In this document: positions 13,195-24,800 of the stretch, in pieces
Layout of the letters: every line of letters begins with the position of its first letter
Numbering within the stretch: position 1 is the stretch's first letter
From: Ectocarpus siliculosus
Lineage: Eukaryota; Sar; Phaeophyceae; Ectocarpales; Ectocarpaceae
Length of the DNA stretch: 64,000 nt
Assembly (NCBI GenBank): GCA_000310025.1
Contig: FN649736.1
Location: forward strand, 4,463,740-4,527,739
Reading direction: 5' to 3'
Notes under the pieces: generated by a model
Databases searched by the model: none
What the model was told of the DNA's origin: nothing
The model's input: only the letters and a program-made list of their open reading frames with translations
Translations under genes and position numbers: made by a program

Positions 13195-13289
13195 CGAGGA
13201 CGAGCAAAGTTGATAGCTTCCGAGAATCAGTGTGTGCAGGGCTAGCGGCGCATATGTTCAGGGTTGCCTGTGGTAGCTTGTGGGAGGCG
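13195..13289 (-). repeat. Right arm of inverted repeat at a gap
   Basis: Inverted copy of 12963-13057. The sequenced loop beside this arm is 37 bases (13158-13194) plus the unknown gap. Confidence 0.85.
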
Positions 13290-13668
13290 ACAGAACGGAT
13301 AGAAACAGCGCCTCGAACTGCCTCTGACGGCACCTTTTTTTTTCAGTCTATTTTTCCTCCGCTCTCATCTTCGGCATTTGTTCTGACTTTGCTGCTGCTG
13401 TAAATGCATACATATGCATGCACTGCTGCTCCAGCTGATGGGCTATTCTAGTTCGCCTGGTCCGCTACTGTCGTGCACATGACCCTTTACTGTTGATCCT
13501 GTGGCTGTGTGTATTGTGTGCAGTGCACGTACTACGCTTTGGTGTTGTTTACAACGTTTACAAGTGGGGTCGTGTTTTTTCAGCGTTTTGGTGACGTACC
13601 CACCTGTTTTTGGGATCTTTGATTGGTTACTTTGAAATGGCTCTAGTATGTTGGGCTACCGACCACGG

Positions 13669-13920
13669 TCACTTTTTTGGCCAAAAAAACTTGTAATCTC
13701 GAGGCCTAACAGTAGTGCTGCTCACCTTCGCTGGAGCTCCTTCGACGATAATCTCCGGAGAATGACCTGTGCCGTCTGTCTCCCAGGACATTTGTTCACA
13801 CACACCGTCTTCGCCCTCGGCCCTCGCCCAAGTAAAGTACATGTTCCGGTCGCCGGTATGACCTGGCATGTTCTCGTTCACCACGCCTTGTCGCCGCACG
13901 TTGGCACCTTCGAACACCAC
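13669..13920 (-). CDS. Unrecognised open frame, possible exon
   Basis: An 83-codon frame of ordinary composition, with stretches such as GHTGDRNMYFTWARAEG. A GT follows the codons for DGTG at about 13769, which could be a donor site. No partner exon or family was identified, so it may be a gene fragment or chance. Confidence 0.2.
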   Translation of the reverse strand: MVFEGANVRRQGVVNENMPGHTGDRNMYFTWARAEGEDGVCEQMSWETDGTGHSPEIIVEGAPAKVSSTTVRPRDYKFFWPKK

Positions 13921-13984
13921 GCAGAGGCGAAACAGATAAGTGTCCGTCCGGCCAAAAAAACGTGGAAAACAACAAACGACGCTA

Positions 13985-14390
13985 GGCTTCCGTATGTGGT
14001 CTCAACCTACTGCTGTCGGCACGCTTGCTTGCGTGTGTACTGCTGTCGCCACGCCTGTTTGCGTGTGTCTCAAGGCATACTGCTGTCACCACTTTGCGTA
14101 TGTGGTCTCAACCTATTGCTGTCGCCACGACTTGCGTACGTGATCCTCCGCTGTAGCTACGGGAAAGCTTGCGTGTGTCTCAAGGTACTTTGCTGTCACC
14201 ACGACATTCCCTTGCGCATGTGGTCTCAACCTAATGCTATTGCTATAGCCATGGGAAAGCTTGCGTTTGTCTCAACCTACTGCTGTAGCCACGCTTGCTT
14301 GCTTGCTTGCGTGTGTCTCAAGGTACATTGCTGTCGCCGTGCTTAAGCGTGTCTCATCTCTCAAGGACCTGTCTCAAAGGACCTGCTGTA
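13985..14390 (+). repeat. Minisatellite, CTACTGCTGTCGCCACG type
   Basis: About ten imperfect units of 30-45 bp built from TCTCAACCTACTGCTGT, CGCCACGCTTGCTTGCGTG and TGTCTCAAGGTAC in varying order. Unit length drifts, so it is an old, scrambled tandem array. Confidence 0.8.
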
Positions 14391-14972
14391 ACCGCCTGTC
14401 CCGAGCGGTGTCACCCTATGCGCAATAATATGGTGCAGGCGCAACGGCTACAGCACCGCGTAGACACACAGTATCTCAGCCAATTACCAGCGGCTCTAAC
14501 ACGAGACGGGAACGCGAGAGAAAGTGGGCTGGGAGGAGATGGGAGGAGAAGAGGCAACACAACGACTGCTGCTCCTGTAGGCTTAACCTTCCAGTCCTGT
14601 CGGTGCTCCAAAATCGACGACGGCGTAGCGCTGACTTCTGCTGCCGTACACATCACACGAACCGACTCACCTCAGCAGCAACATCGACGACCATGCCGAT
14701 GACCAAGGAACCGCCAGGACACCACTGAGAAGCTTTACAGCAGCACACAACGCTCCCCTATACGTCCCGCCTGCTCTCCACTCGCGCTGGCGTTGGGGCT
14801 CTCGTCCGTGCATCTCGTACGCAGCAACGCCATTCACAAGCGATTAATCTCTTTCCTTGACTGCGATTGGGCCCAGCTGCGAGCTTCGCATCATGCCCTG
14901 AGGTGTTCATCAAGGCTGAGAGAGGAAGCCACGTGCGGCGGCGTAGCAGCTAGCGTTGAACGCTGGAACGCT
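14391..14972. other. No gene recognised
   Basis: Left flank of the LTR retrotransposon. Short frames only. Confidence 0.4.
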
Positions 14973-14976
14973 GCAC

Positions 14977-15548
14977 TGTGGTACGAAGTAGGCTCGTTTC
15001 AGGGGCTGTTTGGACCTTATCCCCGCTTTCTCGTGTGTTGGCGTTAAGATGCGGCGTAATTAGCTATTCTCCGAGATGACGTATGTATGTGTTCGCATGA
15101 AGTTGGCTCTGAGTCGACCCCACGAGTTCAGAGAAGAGAGAGCTCCCGGGCAAGGGTAAAGGTCAAGTGGGCATGTGTTGAGTACCAGTTCGGTTGCAGA
15201 GATCTAGGCAGAGCTTGAGTTTGGCATGTTTGTGCGTGGATAGGTTAACAGCAACAGCAGTGTTGGTATGCATGCAGCTGGGTTGAGTGCAGCAGCCGCC
15301 GAGAGACGAATCAACAACAAGTTTCCCTCAACAGCTATCTGTCCGTTCCCTTCCTCGACGACACATCCGCAAAGTCTATCAAGCATCCATAAGAGACAAG
15401 AACCTCGAACCTAGCGCAGAACCCTGGTAGTGCAGAGCCGCACTGCTCTGCATTTGATTGGGTAATTGGGTCATCAACAGAACCCGAAGACCAAGTATCA
15501 CATTGATTGGATAGTCCAAGTATCACATTGGATAGTCCAAGTATCACA
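14977..15548 (+). repeat. 5' LTR
   Basis: 572 bp, TG...CA, identical by eye to 19788-20359. Its last ~60 bp contain three spaced copies of CCAAGTATCACA. Confidence 0.95.
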
Positions 15549-15549
15549 T

Positions 15550-15566
15550 TGGCGTGTCGGCGCTTG
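15550..15566 (+). other. Primer-binding-like site
   Basis: TGGCGTGTCGGCGCTTG starts two bases after the LTR. Opening with TGG fits pairing with the CCA end of a tRNA. Which tRNA cannot be told here. Confidence 0.55.
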
Positions 15567-16907
15567 TTTCTTCCCTGGGTGCGAGATCCGTTGCGTTGTT
15601 GGTTGTTTTCGGCTTTTGGTTTGAAGTACCGCTGTACCTGGTAGTCTCTTGCGTCTGCGTCATGGCCATGTGTACTCGAAATTCGGTTGTTTCCGGCTGT
15701 GCGACTTGTCGCGTGCCAGTCTCTCGTTCTGGTAGGCCCTTTTCCTTGGGCACGCCCATTGCCCGTCTCTCTCCTCCCTCTCCTACCGAATCTCCTGGGA
15801 TTGGCCCGTCCGGGTCGTCACGGGGGATTCACCCATCTTGCCGGTTGCAGTACGACTCTTCGCCACGTGCGTCGTCTCCACGCGTCACCCCGCTGCTGCA
15901 CAGCTCGGTGCTGTCGCCGCAGCCCGTCCTGCTGCCATGCGCGGTGCTCGCGAGGAGATTGATACCGCCCTCTCCATACGAGGACGTGTATCCGCTGGCG
16001 TTCGGGCCGTTCCGCGATCCGATACCGAGATGGTAGGTGAGACACCCTTCTTGCTCTGGGAAATAGGACGTCGACACCAAGAGTTTCCGCCTCTTGGTGA
16101 CGGAATCGTCGGAACCTTGCAGTGGTGGGGGCGGGCGGAAACCGTCGCTACCGCCGTCCGACGCGTCTGGTGATTTCCGACCTTTCTAGTGCTGAGAGGG
16201 GCGGAGAACCGTCCACTGTAGTTCTCGACCTACTTTGTCGGACAGTAGTAAAACACCGGCGAAGCTACCAGTTTGTGTAGCTCCGAAACCCGAGCCGACT
16301 CCGAAACCCGAGCCGACTCCGAAACCCGAGCCGACTCCGAGTCCGACAGACCGAGTGCACAGTACGAGGTTGAGTGTAATTAGCTTAGCCGAACAGGTCT
16401 TGTGTCCTGGAGTCGTAGGCGATAGAGACGAGGGAGCTGTCCGCTTGATCCGTGGAATCCCAGCTTGCCCTCCTACGAAGAATTCTGCGGCTCAAAACCG
16501 GCCTGAACACCGATCCGAAACCGAACTCCGATCCGAACGTAGTATAGACAAACACGGGAAGCGGGGTGCCACGAGAAAACCGGCGTTAGAGCCAGCGCCG
16601 GCGGTTGTGAGCCCATCTCCCCGGGGTAGTTACTGCGGAGCGAGCGGCCACCGCGTTGACGAGGCTTCCAGTGATTGCCGCAATACCCACTAATCGGTTG
16701 GGCGACAACGGAGTAGAAGAAGAGAAGAGTTGTTCCCCGCCGTCGGCTTCCCCGTTGGCCGATCTTGTAGATAGTGAAGCAGGCATCGCCACACCAGCGG
16801 CCGTGTCTATATCTAGTACACCGGCATCGCTATCCGCCCGCCCCATTCTATCCGATCGGGCGAGTATACATCTAATCTCATCCGCAGGGGCGGTACGAAA
16901 AAATTAA
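15554..16907 (+). pseudogene. Gag-position region of LTR element, unrecognised
   Basis: Open frames at 15554-16036, 16235-16693 and 16656-16907 occupy the place where gag normally lies, but no matching zinc knuckle or capsid motif is seen. The second frame contains a threefold 18-bp repeat coding for PKPEPT. The region may be a decayed gag or unrelated captured sequence. Confidence 0.35.
16281..16334 (+). repeat. 18-bp tandem repeat x3 (PKPEPT)
   Basis: Three perfect units CTCCGAAACCCGAGCCGA in frame with 16235-16693, giving repeated Pro-Lys-Pro-Glu-Pro-Thr. Confidence 0.9.
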
Positions 16908-16967
16908 CAACGATGGCCGAACAAAGAAACACAAGAAAACAAAAACAAAATCCGTGGTGGGCCCAGC

Positions 16968-17440
16968 CACTTCCAGTTATTGATGGCCAAGGTGTGTGAG
17001 GGGTTGGAGCGTGTGCAGTTGTATCTGGATGATATCGTGGTGCACTCAAAATTCGCAGCAGAGCATGTAGTGCATTTCGAGTAATTGTTGGAACGGTTGC
17101 GCATCCCCAATCTGAAACTCGCTCCCAAGCAAGCGAAAGTGGGTGCCGCCGACGTGGAAATTTTGGGGTATTTCATCACACCAACTGGCCTCGCGCCTGG
17201 GTGTGGTAAGGCTGCGGCGATGAGCTTGTGCCTATGAATAAGAACCAGCTGCGTTCCCTGTTGGGCAGTTTTTCGTATCTCCGCATGTTTATCCCTAACT
17301 TGGCCACTCGAGTGCGGGGTCTCAACGAGATGCTAAGAAAGAGACAAGGAATTTCGGTTTACGACTCGACACGAAGAAACCACTAGAGCGATTCCCAAAC
17401 AGTTGATGAGCACGACAGCGTTGGCGTTCCCCGACTATGA
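16968..17440 (+). pseudogene. Ty3-type reverse transcriptase fragment, broken
   Basis: The frame encodes FQLLMAKVCEGL and then YLDDIVVHS, the catalytic YxDD box of a Ty3/Gypsy reverse transcriptase. EILGYFITPTGLAPG and, in another frame, LRSLLGSFSYLRMFIPNLA follow, as expected for the palm/connection region. Lesions seen: the N-terminal half is absent, there is an in-frame TAA after HVVHFE near 17083, a frame change near 17210-17230 and stops near 17400. RNase H is truncated to a short AFPDYEDE-like stretch. It cannot make an active enzyme. Confidence 0.85.
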
Positions 17441-19776
17441 GGATGAATCGGGGCCGAACCGCCTCATAGAGGGTGACCTAGAAGTGTACTTTGTGGGTGC
17501 TGCAAATTGCCTGTCCCCTCTCTTGGACTTGCAATTGCCGCCTTGCTCCCACGAGGATTTGGGGTCGTTTATGGAGCCCGTAGATCCGTTGACCACCGCT
17601 GAGGTCGCGCAGAACCAGTGGAATCTGGCTGTCCGATCCCGTCAACGCGGCGTCAGTACCGTCAGGTATCAGGCGCCGCGGGTCCTCGCTATTAACCCGT
17701 CTCCCGCCCCTAGTTCCGCTCCCGTTTCCCATCGTATTTTCAGTGGTCAGTTTCACTCAGGTGTTCTGCTGCACGCGTGCTCGGCATTTCCGGCCACGCC
17801 GGTGCTGCCGGTCTCCACCCGCTCCGCGGGGTCGTGCCTCGGGCAGCTCGTGTCCGAGCGAACCGTCGTCCTTCCTGGAAGATTCGAAAACGGGCGGGGG
17901 TACCTAAGCCCGCCGCTGCCACCGCTGTGCCTGCTAGCGGCGGTGCTTCGGCCGCATGACCGGCGCGTCGTGCCACCGCCCGGGGTCCGACACCGCCGTC
18001 CCGGACGGGCCCACGGAGGACACACCGGCTCCTAGCGTGCTAGCGGGGCCGGTCGCCGTCACCGGCGCCCGAGAACGCCCCCACAGCCGACCCCGTGGTG
18101 GTCGGGGCGCGCTTTGGAGGAGGTTGCGTCGCGGTGGTCGGGGAGCGCTGTGGAGGAGAGCGCTGTGGAGGAGGGCTTTTCATGGTGGTGGCGAGGGCGA
18201 GACCGCAAGTCGAGGATTTTTCAGGGTGAAGGCGGAGAGCACTTCGGAGGCTGGCGGATTGTTTTTTTTCGCGACGGGAGGAGAAAGCGAGACGAACAAC
18301 ATCGCCACATTTTTTTTTTTTTTCTGTTTCTGCGTGATGTGTGTTCCGGATTTTTTGTCTGGTGTTGCCTTCTGATGCCGATGATGTTTTTTTTTCCGGT
18401 GTGGTGTGTCGGTTGTTGTTGTTTGACTCTGGTGTCTTGGTAGCGACGTGCCGTCCTTTTTCGGGAGGATGGGGGGGAGAGGCACAGGCCATTCAAAAAT
18501 AGCCTGTGTTCGGTAGAAACTGCGTTTTACTGAAAACATTGGTGGGCTGTCCCGCCTCGAGGGGTTCTGGTCAAATAGTTGGTTTGTTGGTACCGTGGCC
18601 AATGCGGGTGCGAATGTCCGCAAGGGTTTGCGTTCTCAAAGGGAAGGTCGTTGCGCTTTAAATGTAGGATAGGGGGTCAATGTCCCGTTGTGGTTCCACC
18701 GATGTCGGGCAGGAAGATTTGAAGCTCTTTTTCAACGCGATGATATCGTTCTCACGGTGTTCATTCTTCGGTGAACTTTGGAGTCCCAGGGTAGGCAATA
18801 CAGCAAGGTTCGTTGGCTTTTATTTTCCCCGAAGACCGCCCAAGGTCTGCTCTCCTGTAATATTCCGCAAGGAAGCTGAAGCTGAAAATGTGCTGTGTCT
18901 TTGTCAAAGTGCTGTTGTCCTTGTCAAGTGCTGTGTCTATGTTTGTCCTTGTCAATGTGCTGTGTATATGTGAAAAATTCAGCTTCAGCTTCAATCTTGC
19001 GTTGGGAGAGTGCGCGTATATCAGACACGCGTGGGGAGAAAATTGGTCAAAGGATCGTTGATGTATGTGTCTCGGGTGGATTTCATAGCTTCATAAAGCT
19101 GGGGTGTGATCACAAAATAACATGAAGCGATTGATTTAGTTGTTGGGAGTCCTCTTGGGGGTCGGTGTGCACCGTCGGGTAGCGCCGATTTCAACAGTCA
19201 AATGTCCGATTGAAGGGGGGTCACAGGGGTTCGTTGCCGCCTTTCTAAGGGGTGAGTACGGCGTCCTTCTTACCGGGGACATGCTTTCTTTCAGTAGCAT
19301 TCATAGTGATCAGGTATTAACAAGTGAGGTTAAAGGTTGTTGGACCGGGATTTTTGGGGGTTGGTGCCGGTTGTCGTTTCCAAAACACGGCAGCGCGGCA
19401 CGGGGTAAAATGGATTCTTGACGGCAGACGGTAGGATGATGAAGAATTTTCTTGGAATTCGTGTATGGTAGTTTGTGTGGGGGTACTTGGGCCCAAGGGG
19501 ATGGAATGCTGAGGGTTTGGGTCGGGAGTGTAAACGAGTTCCCGCTTAGAATGGAGCGAATTCCATGGGGTTTTGAATATTGCTGTCTTGCCACGGCGGT
19601 CGAGACGGATAAATGTTGACGTTAGGAATTTTGTTGAACATTTAGCGCTGATGCAAGCGAGACTATACTAGTCTCAGTATGGAAATAGTACTGGACGCCG
19701 GTTTCTCGTGGGGAATTCACTATGTTTTGGATTGTTTTTTGGAGATATAGAATATTTCCCAATATGCCAAAAAGCA
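17441..19776 (+). other. 3' interior of LTR element, no enzyme domain
   Basis: A frame continues to 18035 without similarity to RNase H or integrase. The remainder contains T-runs and a G/T-rich short repeat (TGTCCTTGTCAA, 18897-18970). No integrase HHCC or DDE motif was found. Confidence 0.6.
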
Positions 19777-19787
19777 GTGTGGGGGAA
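19777..19787 (+). other. Polypurine tract
   Basis: GTGTGGGGGAA lies directly before the second LTR, where plus-strand priming is expected. Confidence 0.7.
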
Positions 19788-20359
19788 TGTGGTACGAAGT
19801 AGGCTCGTTTCAGGGGCTGTTTGGACCTTATCCCCGCTTTCTCGTGTGTTGGCGTTAAGATGCGGCGTAATTAGCTATTCTCCGAGATGACGTATGTATG
19901 TGTTCGCATGAAGTTGGCTCTGAGTCGACCCCACGAGTTCAGAGAAGAGAGAGCTCCCGGGCAAGGGTAAAGGTCAAGTGGGCATGTGTTGAGTACCAGT
20001 TCGGTTGCAGAGATCTAGGCAGAGCTTGAGTTTGGCATGTTTGTGCGTGGATAGGTTAACAGCAACAGCAGTGTTGGTATGCATGCAGCTGGGTTGAGTG
20101 CAGCAGCCGCCGAGAGACGAATCAACAACAAGTTTCCCTCAACAGCTATCTGTCCGTTCCCTTCCTCGACGACACATCCGCAAAGTCTATCAAGCATCCA
20201 TAAGAGACAAGAACCTCGAACCTAGCGCAGAACCCTGGTAGTGCAGAGCCGCACTGCTCTGCATTTGATTGGGTAATTGGGTCATCAACAGAACCCGAAG
20301 ACCAAGTATCACATTGATTGGATAGTCCAAGTATCACATTGGATAGTCCAAGTATCACA
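19788..20359 (+). repeat. 3' LTR
   Basis: 572 bp. Compared base by base with 14977-15548, no difference was seen. It is followed by the GCAC target duplication at 20360-20363. Confidence 0.95.
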
Positions 20360-20363
20360 GCAC

Positions 20364-21817
20364 CGCAACGGCGGCCGCCTGTAATCTCGCCGCATTTTTG
20401 GTGCGGCGGGATTTCCGTAGGTGAGTAGTGAGCAAACAGCAAACAGCAGCACAGCAGCCCATCATCTACGTAGGAATTTGTGAACTCCCGACAATCGGGG
20501 ATAAGGACCAAATCCCCCGAGTATCCTGATTGGGCCCACAACGGATATAGACTACTGCTGCGAACCAACTGCCCAGATGCAGTTTCTAGCAGTCAAGCCA
20601 TATCGTGCCAGTGTCAGCAGAGGTGCGGAGCAAAGCAGAGACCTTGCAGACGGTGGAGGTTCGTTGATGGTATAATACGTACACAGCAGCAGTAGACTAC
20701 AGCAGTAGTAGTGATCATCAGTCATAATTATTGCATGCATCCGGCCCGCGGGTCTCCACATCCAAAAATCCAGAAAATAACATCAACGGCCTGACGACAG
20801 GCTTGTGACTTTGTGACCACACGGCACTACTGACTGGTACTGCTGTACACCGCCGCGGTATGATATTTGCATGCATGGTCAGTTGGCTTGTGACCGCGGA
20901 AGGCGTCCGCGTCAGTTGGAACACAGTACTAGTAGTGTATGCGTACCTCCTTCTGTGCACACGTGCACACGTGCGCACAGATCTCGAAGTGGCAAATGTC
21001 CTGCCCAGATCACTTGTGTAGCAGGGAACAAACAGTCAACAGTGAAAATAATGGTTCTTTCGTGGCGCGAGTTTTGTTTGTCCGGGTGTTGTGTACATAG
21101 ATAGATAGACTATAGACTACTAAGTAAAGGCGTCTTCGGCAAAAATACTGCTGCTGTTGTTGCGGAATGCACTTCTTCAAGTAAGTTTAATCCCCAATCG
21201 AGAACAGGAAGGATATGTATGTATGTATGTATAGTTGTTGGGGACATCGTCGTCGTGTTGCCCATAGCACTCCGTCAACTGGTCCACGGGGGGAGTACCG
21301 ACGTACTATGTATAGTAGAAGATAGAATTGAATAGAAGAAAATTTACCCGCAACGCGTAGTAGTTAGTTGCGTCGTCTCGGGAAACCCTAACCGCCTCGA
21401 TGCAAGGATGAGCCTCGATCGTCTCAGACAGCATTGTTGCTGCATCGTCTCGTTCTCCCATGCTAGCGTCATTATCCTGTTCATTTTTTCCCCTATCCTG
21501 TGCGGGGTTGCTAACTACCATTCCATGGTGTTGGCCTTGAACTAATCGTGTGTGCGGGGGAACGTCGATTTCGTGAGGTCACAGCATCGGAAAAAGATCA
21601 TCCGGAAGCAACCCTATTGGGTGACATCAGAAAACATCCAGAGCGTCTTTACAACATGCGTGACGCACACCTACCTGCTGCTGTGACATGCATATATATA
21701 TATGCGTGAACAGCATTGTCCCTTTTCTTCCGCATCATCATCTCTTCCCCATCTGACAAATAGCAGCAGGACAGGGATTGGAAAAGAAGGCCACTGGAAC
21801 AGAAGTCCAAAGACGGG
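20364..21817. other. Upstream region of the MFS gene, dispersed repeats
   Basis: No gene recognised. Holds a repeat shared with 45108-45335 (at 21051-21300), a (TATG)n microsatellite near 21216-21232, and a stretch at 21424-21478 similar to 10608-10660. No clear promoter element was seen. Confidence 0.45.
21051..21300 (+). repeat. Dispersed repeat, copy 1
   Basis: Shares GGTTCTTTCG, GCGAGTTTTGTTT and GTTGTTGGGGACATCGT in the same order and spacing with 45108-45335. This copy has gained TATG microsatellite units. Confidence 0.6.
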
Positions 21818-24800
21818 ATGGAATCGATACCCAGTGCCCCTGGGCCAGGCGGCGGAAACGTCTCGACCTTCCCCATTCGCGCCATCGTTGTGCTGGCGCT
21901 CTGTATGGCGGTACACTCCTACACATTCATAAGCCTATTCCCGTACGTGGGGACAATGGCGAAGGAGCTGTTGGACCTGGCGTCAACCAACAAATCCGGT
22001 GAGCTTAGGACCTTCATGTAGCTGCCTTCATTTGGCCCCCGGCTCGCTCCGCGTCTGTCTTCGATGCCACATACATGTCGGGGCCAAAGACTACTTGCAC
22101 TACACCCCCGCTGTGTTTTGGCGGGTTTTTGTTCTTATTTACCTTCCTTGAAAAACACAGTTTAGGACTGGTCGTGTGCATTTCCAACGATGAAGGAACC
22201 GTTGGGTGTACGTAATACTATGTATGTATATGTGACCTGCGCCTCTAAATAGGGTAAAAAAAGCTCATTCAGCAGTTCGCGTGCGTAGACCGGTTCCTCG
22301 GGGCTGGATATATATCAGCGCGGAAAGGACATACACCTTAATCTGCTCCTCGTCCATGGTGATCCATGTTCGTTCCTGGATGGATATCAGCGCGGAGAGA
22401 ACTACATACTATACATGTCATTCATTGTACATTTAATTTATTTGACATCCTCTGTTCCTCGTCCATCCATTGCGATCATCCTTCCTTCTTGCCTGATAAT
22501 ATTGGCGTGTATTCTTTTCGAAGTGATTTGTCACCGCCGTACTGGTAATTACCGGAAACAAGGTCTGCACAAAAAAGTAGACCACGTATCAGTTATGCTG
22601 CTGTTATTATTATGTAGAATTGCGGACAGGAATAATGGCTATCGATCGTTGCATGTCTCACAATTCTATCGACAGACAGCGCGTGCGTGTGTGTGCAATC
22701 TTTCTGTTGCGACTTGCACTCTATCTATCGATTCGCATTCTGCGAAGTCTATTGTACACAGCAATCAATGTGTGTCGATGTACAGCGTGCGCAATCTAAT
22801 GCGACCAAAAATCAATGTCTATCGGTAGGTATTCTGCAAATAACGTCCCGCCTGGCCAGCAATATCCATCGATAGGCAGTCTGACGTTACATTGGGGCAA
22901 TCAATGTGTGTACAGTGTGCATATGTACGGACATTTGAGAAGGCACTGAGCGGAGACCGGAACGAATGGTTCTTAATGTGAAGACAACAACAACAGCTAC
23001 AACAACAATGTGTGTATGTCTACAATAAATACCGTAAGGGTCGGAGAGTGGGCACCGGGGGGGCGCCCGTTTTTATTAGTGTTTTTTTCTCAGTTTTTTT
23101 ATCGCACCCCGGCGCCATCTCTCCGACCGGTGCCATCCCTCCGACCCCGGTGCGGAAATGCAATTAAATCATTTCGTTTAGAATTTTCAAGGCACCCCGG
23201 TGCGATCTCTCCGACCGGTGCGATCCCCGATGAAATGCACATAGACATGTGTTGTATGCACGCACCCCAGTGCCATCTCCCCGACCGTTGCCATAGTATT
23301 GATTGGTACCAGTGTATAGGTACCCACGCACGCACACGGTCTGCTGCACACACACGCATAATTGAGCCTATTGAGCCGGAAAAAAGGAGGCGAAAAACAC
23401 ATACATACAACATGCCCCGAAAAAAGTGGCGAAATAGCGCATCTGAGGTGGTACCAGTACACACGGTATCAGTTGTGTCCCGCTTTAGTTTCGGCCTTCT
23501 TCTACGGATACCAGTACGTACGCAGAAGTACAATAGCTTCGGGTTGTGCAAGGTGCGGTAGGGTGCGGCTTGTGCGTTGTGTATTTGGTTGAGTGTACGG
23601 TTGGCAACTTCCTTACTTACCAATAAGAATATTAGAACAACTGGCATCCCGCGCGAACCGCGACCATCCAATCGTACGTAAAGGAGTAGCGCTCCGCTGA
23701 CTCCGTCCCCACGTGTAAAAGGTACGCACATTTACCTCATTCCGGCAGCTGAAAAGGAGTCAATCTTGGATTTGGGGGTCGGAAAGATCGCACAACTGGT
23801 GCGTAAATCGAAGAATTTTTTTTTTTCTCGGGTTTTTTATAGCACCCCGGTGCCATCTCTCCGATCGGTGCCATCTCTCCGGCCTGTGCCAACTCTCCGA
23901 CTCTCACGGTGTATTGACGAACAACCAATCCTGATCATTGAGAAAACGTCTTTCACTATTGAGAAAATATATTGATTGTTGGCCGGCACTTAGACTACTT
24001 GCAAATGAGCGATCGATCCGTTATGTTTTCTTTCTTTGAACACGAAACGAACAAGCCCACGGCCAAGTTGGTCGGGGAAAAAACTCTGCACGCCGCCGCG
24101 CGCAGCCAAAAAACATATCGGTAGAATGCCGGAGTTGAAAACGACATTCAGATTCGACCCCGTCCAAGCTTGCTCCGTCACCAAAAACGATGTTATTCCA
24201 ATCAAGGTGGTCCAGTTCATCTTTGTCACCTACTCGGATGTATGTACTTAGCCTCGATACGCATAATCATAAGTAGTCCAAGCTTTTCCAACTTGGAACG
24301 TGTCAATGACACCTCGGCTTTCCCTCCTGCACGCTCTTCAAATTGCTACGTTACCCCCGGCAATCGTGCATTTGGTGCTGCTGTACTCTGTTTGTGGCAG
24401 TGCTCAGTGTTGGAGTACAGATGGCGCGCGCACTTAAAAACCGCTTATTTTGGCAGAGGCTCGATGCGTATTGGCTGCCTCAAATTGAGCACCTGTTCTT
24501 ATTTTCAAAGTTCTTATTTCGAGCCGGCGTACCCGTATGATAAACATGGTTCTTGTTCTTATTTCTACGCTGAGGGCCCCATTCAGAGGACACCGTTTTT
24601 TTTCTGGGTGAATTCAACCTTACACTTGAGAATACCGTGGAGCATAACCATAAATCAGAGCAAATAGAACGTCACCCAACAGAGACCTTTGGACCCGACG
24701 TACCGCACCCCGCGATCACCACAGGGTAGAAATACAGACGCGGCAGCCTAACAGAATGACGCATTTTGACCAAACATTGAACCATTTCGGGGTCCAGAAG

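Larger units (their letters stand above)
14977..20359 (+). mobile_element. LTR retrotransposon, recent, non-autonomous, Ty3-type RT remnant
   Basis: Two 572-bp LTRs (14977-15548 and 19788-20359) start TGTGG and end CACA, the TG...CA rule of LTR elements. The element is flanked by GCAC at 14973-14976 and 20360-20363, a 4-bp target duplication. A primer-binding-like site follows the first LTR and a G-rich polypurine tract precedes the second, so the element reads on the plus strand. The 4.2-kb interior holds only a broken Ty3-type reverse transcriptase fragment at 16968-17440 and open but unrecognised frames before and after it. No protease or integrase was found. The LTRs are identical as read by eye, which implies recent insertion. 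The copying enzymes were therefore probably supplied by another element. Confidence 0.93.

Noticed and set aside
13648-14346. A 232-codon plus-strand frame
   Set aside because: The second half is the translation of the minisatellite at 13985-14390, and the first half has no domain.
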